From: an uncultured Bacillota bacterium
Lineage (GTDB): Bacteria; Bacillota; Dehalobacteriia; UBA7702
Assembly: GCA_902796855.1 (NCBI GenBank)
Contig: CADBQN010000069.1
Location: 1-43,432, forward strand
DNA length: 43,432 bases
Direction of reading: 5' to 3'
The translations under genes were made by a program, and so were the position numbers. The notes under the pieces are model-generated. The model was not told where the DNA came from. It saw only the letters and a program-made list of their open reading frames with translations, and did not search any database. This document shows positions 43,226 through 43,432 of the stretch, piece after piece. Each line of letters starts with the position of its first letter. The stretch's first letter is position 1.

Positions 43226-43432
43226 TTACAAAGCACGTCAAACGGGCCTTTTAAAGCAGAAAGTATCTTTGATTGTGTAGGGACAGGCCTCCCGGCCTGT
43301 CCGCGCGGTACAACAAAGATACAATGGCAAACCAAACGGCGACGTGACACCCTACGAGAGAACCTATGTACGTCGCAGAAATAAATCCGAATAAAGCCAC
43401 ATTCTGCCGCCGCGGGGCGCACAGGAGAGCGC
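43226..43432. repeat. Composite palindromic intergenic repeat, copy 3 (cut by window end)
   Basis: Same module order as at 38250-38787 but diverged. GTTACAAA-CACGTCAAAC-GGCCTTTTAA; hairpin A as GGACAGGCC-TCCC-GGCCTGTCC near 43282-43303; hairpin C as GCGACGT/ACGTCGC; and the start of a B module (GGGGCGCACAGGAGAGCGC) at the very end. It shows that the family is interspersed rather than a single local duplication. Confidence 0.8.

Overview
The window is a GC-rich bacterial chromosome segment of the Firmicutes type. It is almost entirely housekeeping operons in the classic low-GC-Gram-positive/Negativicutes order, although base composition here is high. Three features suggest an anaerobe, with a Negativicutes or clostridial member the best guess: formate-tetrahydrofolate ligase, a free 2[4Fe-4S] ferredoxin, and a secreted lysozyme carrying three SLH domains. 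No single marker fixes the species.

Layout. 1-3077: 3' part of argG, then fhs and a terminator. 3113-5766: a small lipoprotein gene, then a two-gene module (wHTH regulator plus nucleotidyltransferase-like protein) bounded by a perfect 30-bp direct repeat; the first copy covers the end of the lipoprotein gene. 5832-7470: a GH25 muramidase with SLH domains. 7504-14276: the ylxM-ffh-rpsP-khpA-rimM-trmD-rplS-rbgA-rnhB-yraN group (SRP, ribosome assembly, tRNA modification), in which trmD is fused to a second SPOUT methyltransferase domain. 14326-25248: comM, an alpha/beta hydrolase, a membrane-anchored MurF-like ligase, a Ddl-type ligase, dprA, topA, trmFO and xerC. 25248-27149: hslV-hslU. 27340-37492: rpsB-tsf-pyrH-frr, a ferredoxin, and uppS-cdsA-dxr-rseP-ispG-proS, covering translation, undecaprenyl and phospholipid synthesis, the MEP pathway and intramembrane proteolysis. 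37509-38177: a LiaF-like membrane protein. 38210-38908: a repeat-rich convergent intergenic region. 38921-40725 (minus): a MEMO1-AMMECR1 fusion and a small DUF6483-like protein. 40906-42804: a tandem glycine riboswitch, its terminator and an AGCS-type amino-acid/sodium symporter. 42805-43432: a candidate minus-strand small RNA and a third copy of the intergenic repeat.

How it works together. Most genes are tightly packed, with ATGA or 8-17-bp overlaps, and form a few long plus-strand operons. Promoter-like -35/-10 pairs are visible before the lipoprotein, the wHTH module, the muramidase, ylxM, rpsP, rplS, comM, rpsB and the riboswitch. Internal hairpins (khpA/rimM, rplS/rbgA, rpsB/tsf, ferredoxin/uppS) probably tune read-through.

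The points most worth a second look are the repeat-bounded regulator/nucleotidyltransferase module, the membrane-MurF/Ddl/hydrolase cassette, the candidate sRNA near the right end, the composite palindromic repeat family, and the TrmD-SPOUT fusion. No complete mobile element, CRISPR array, rRNA or intact tRNA was seen.
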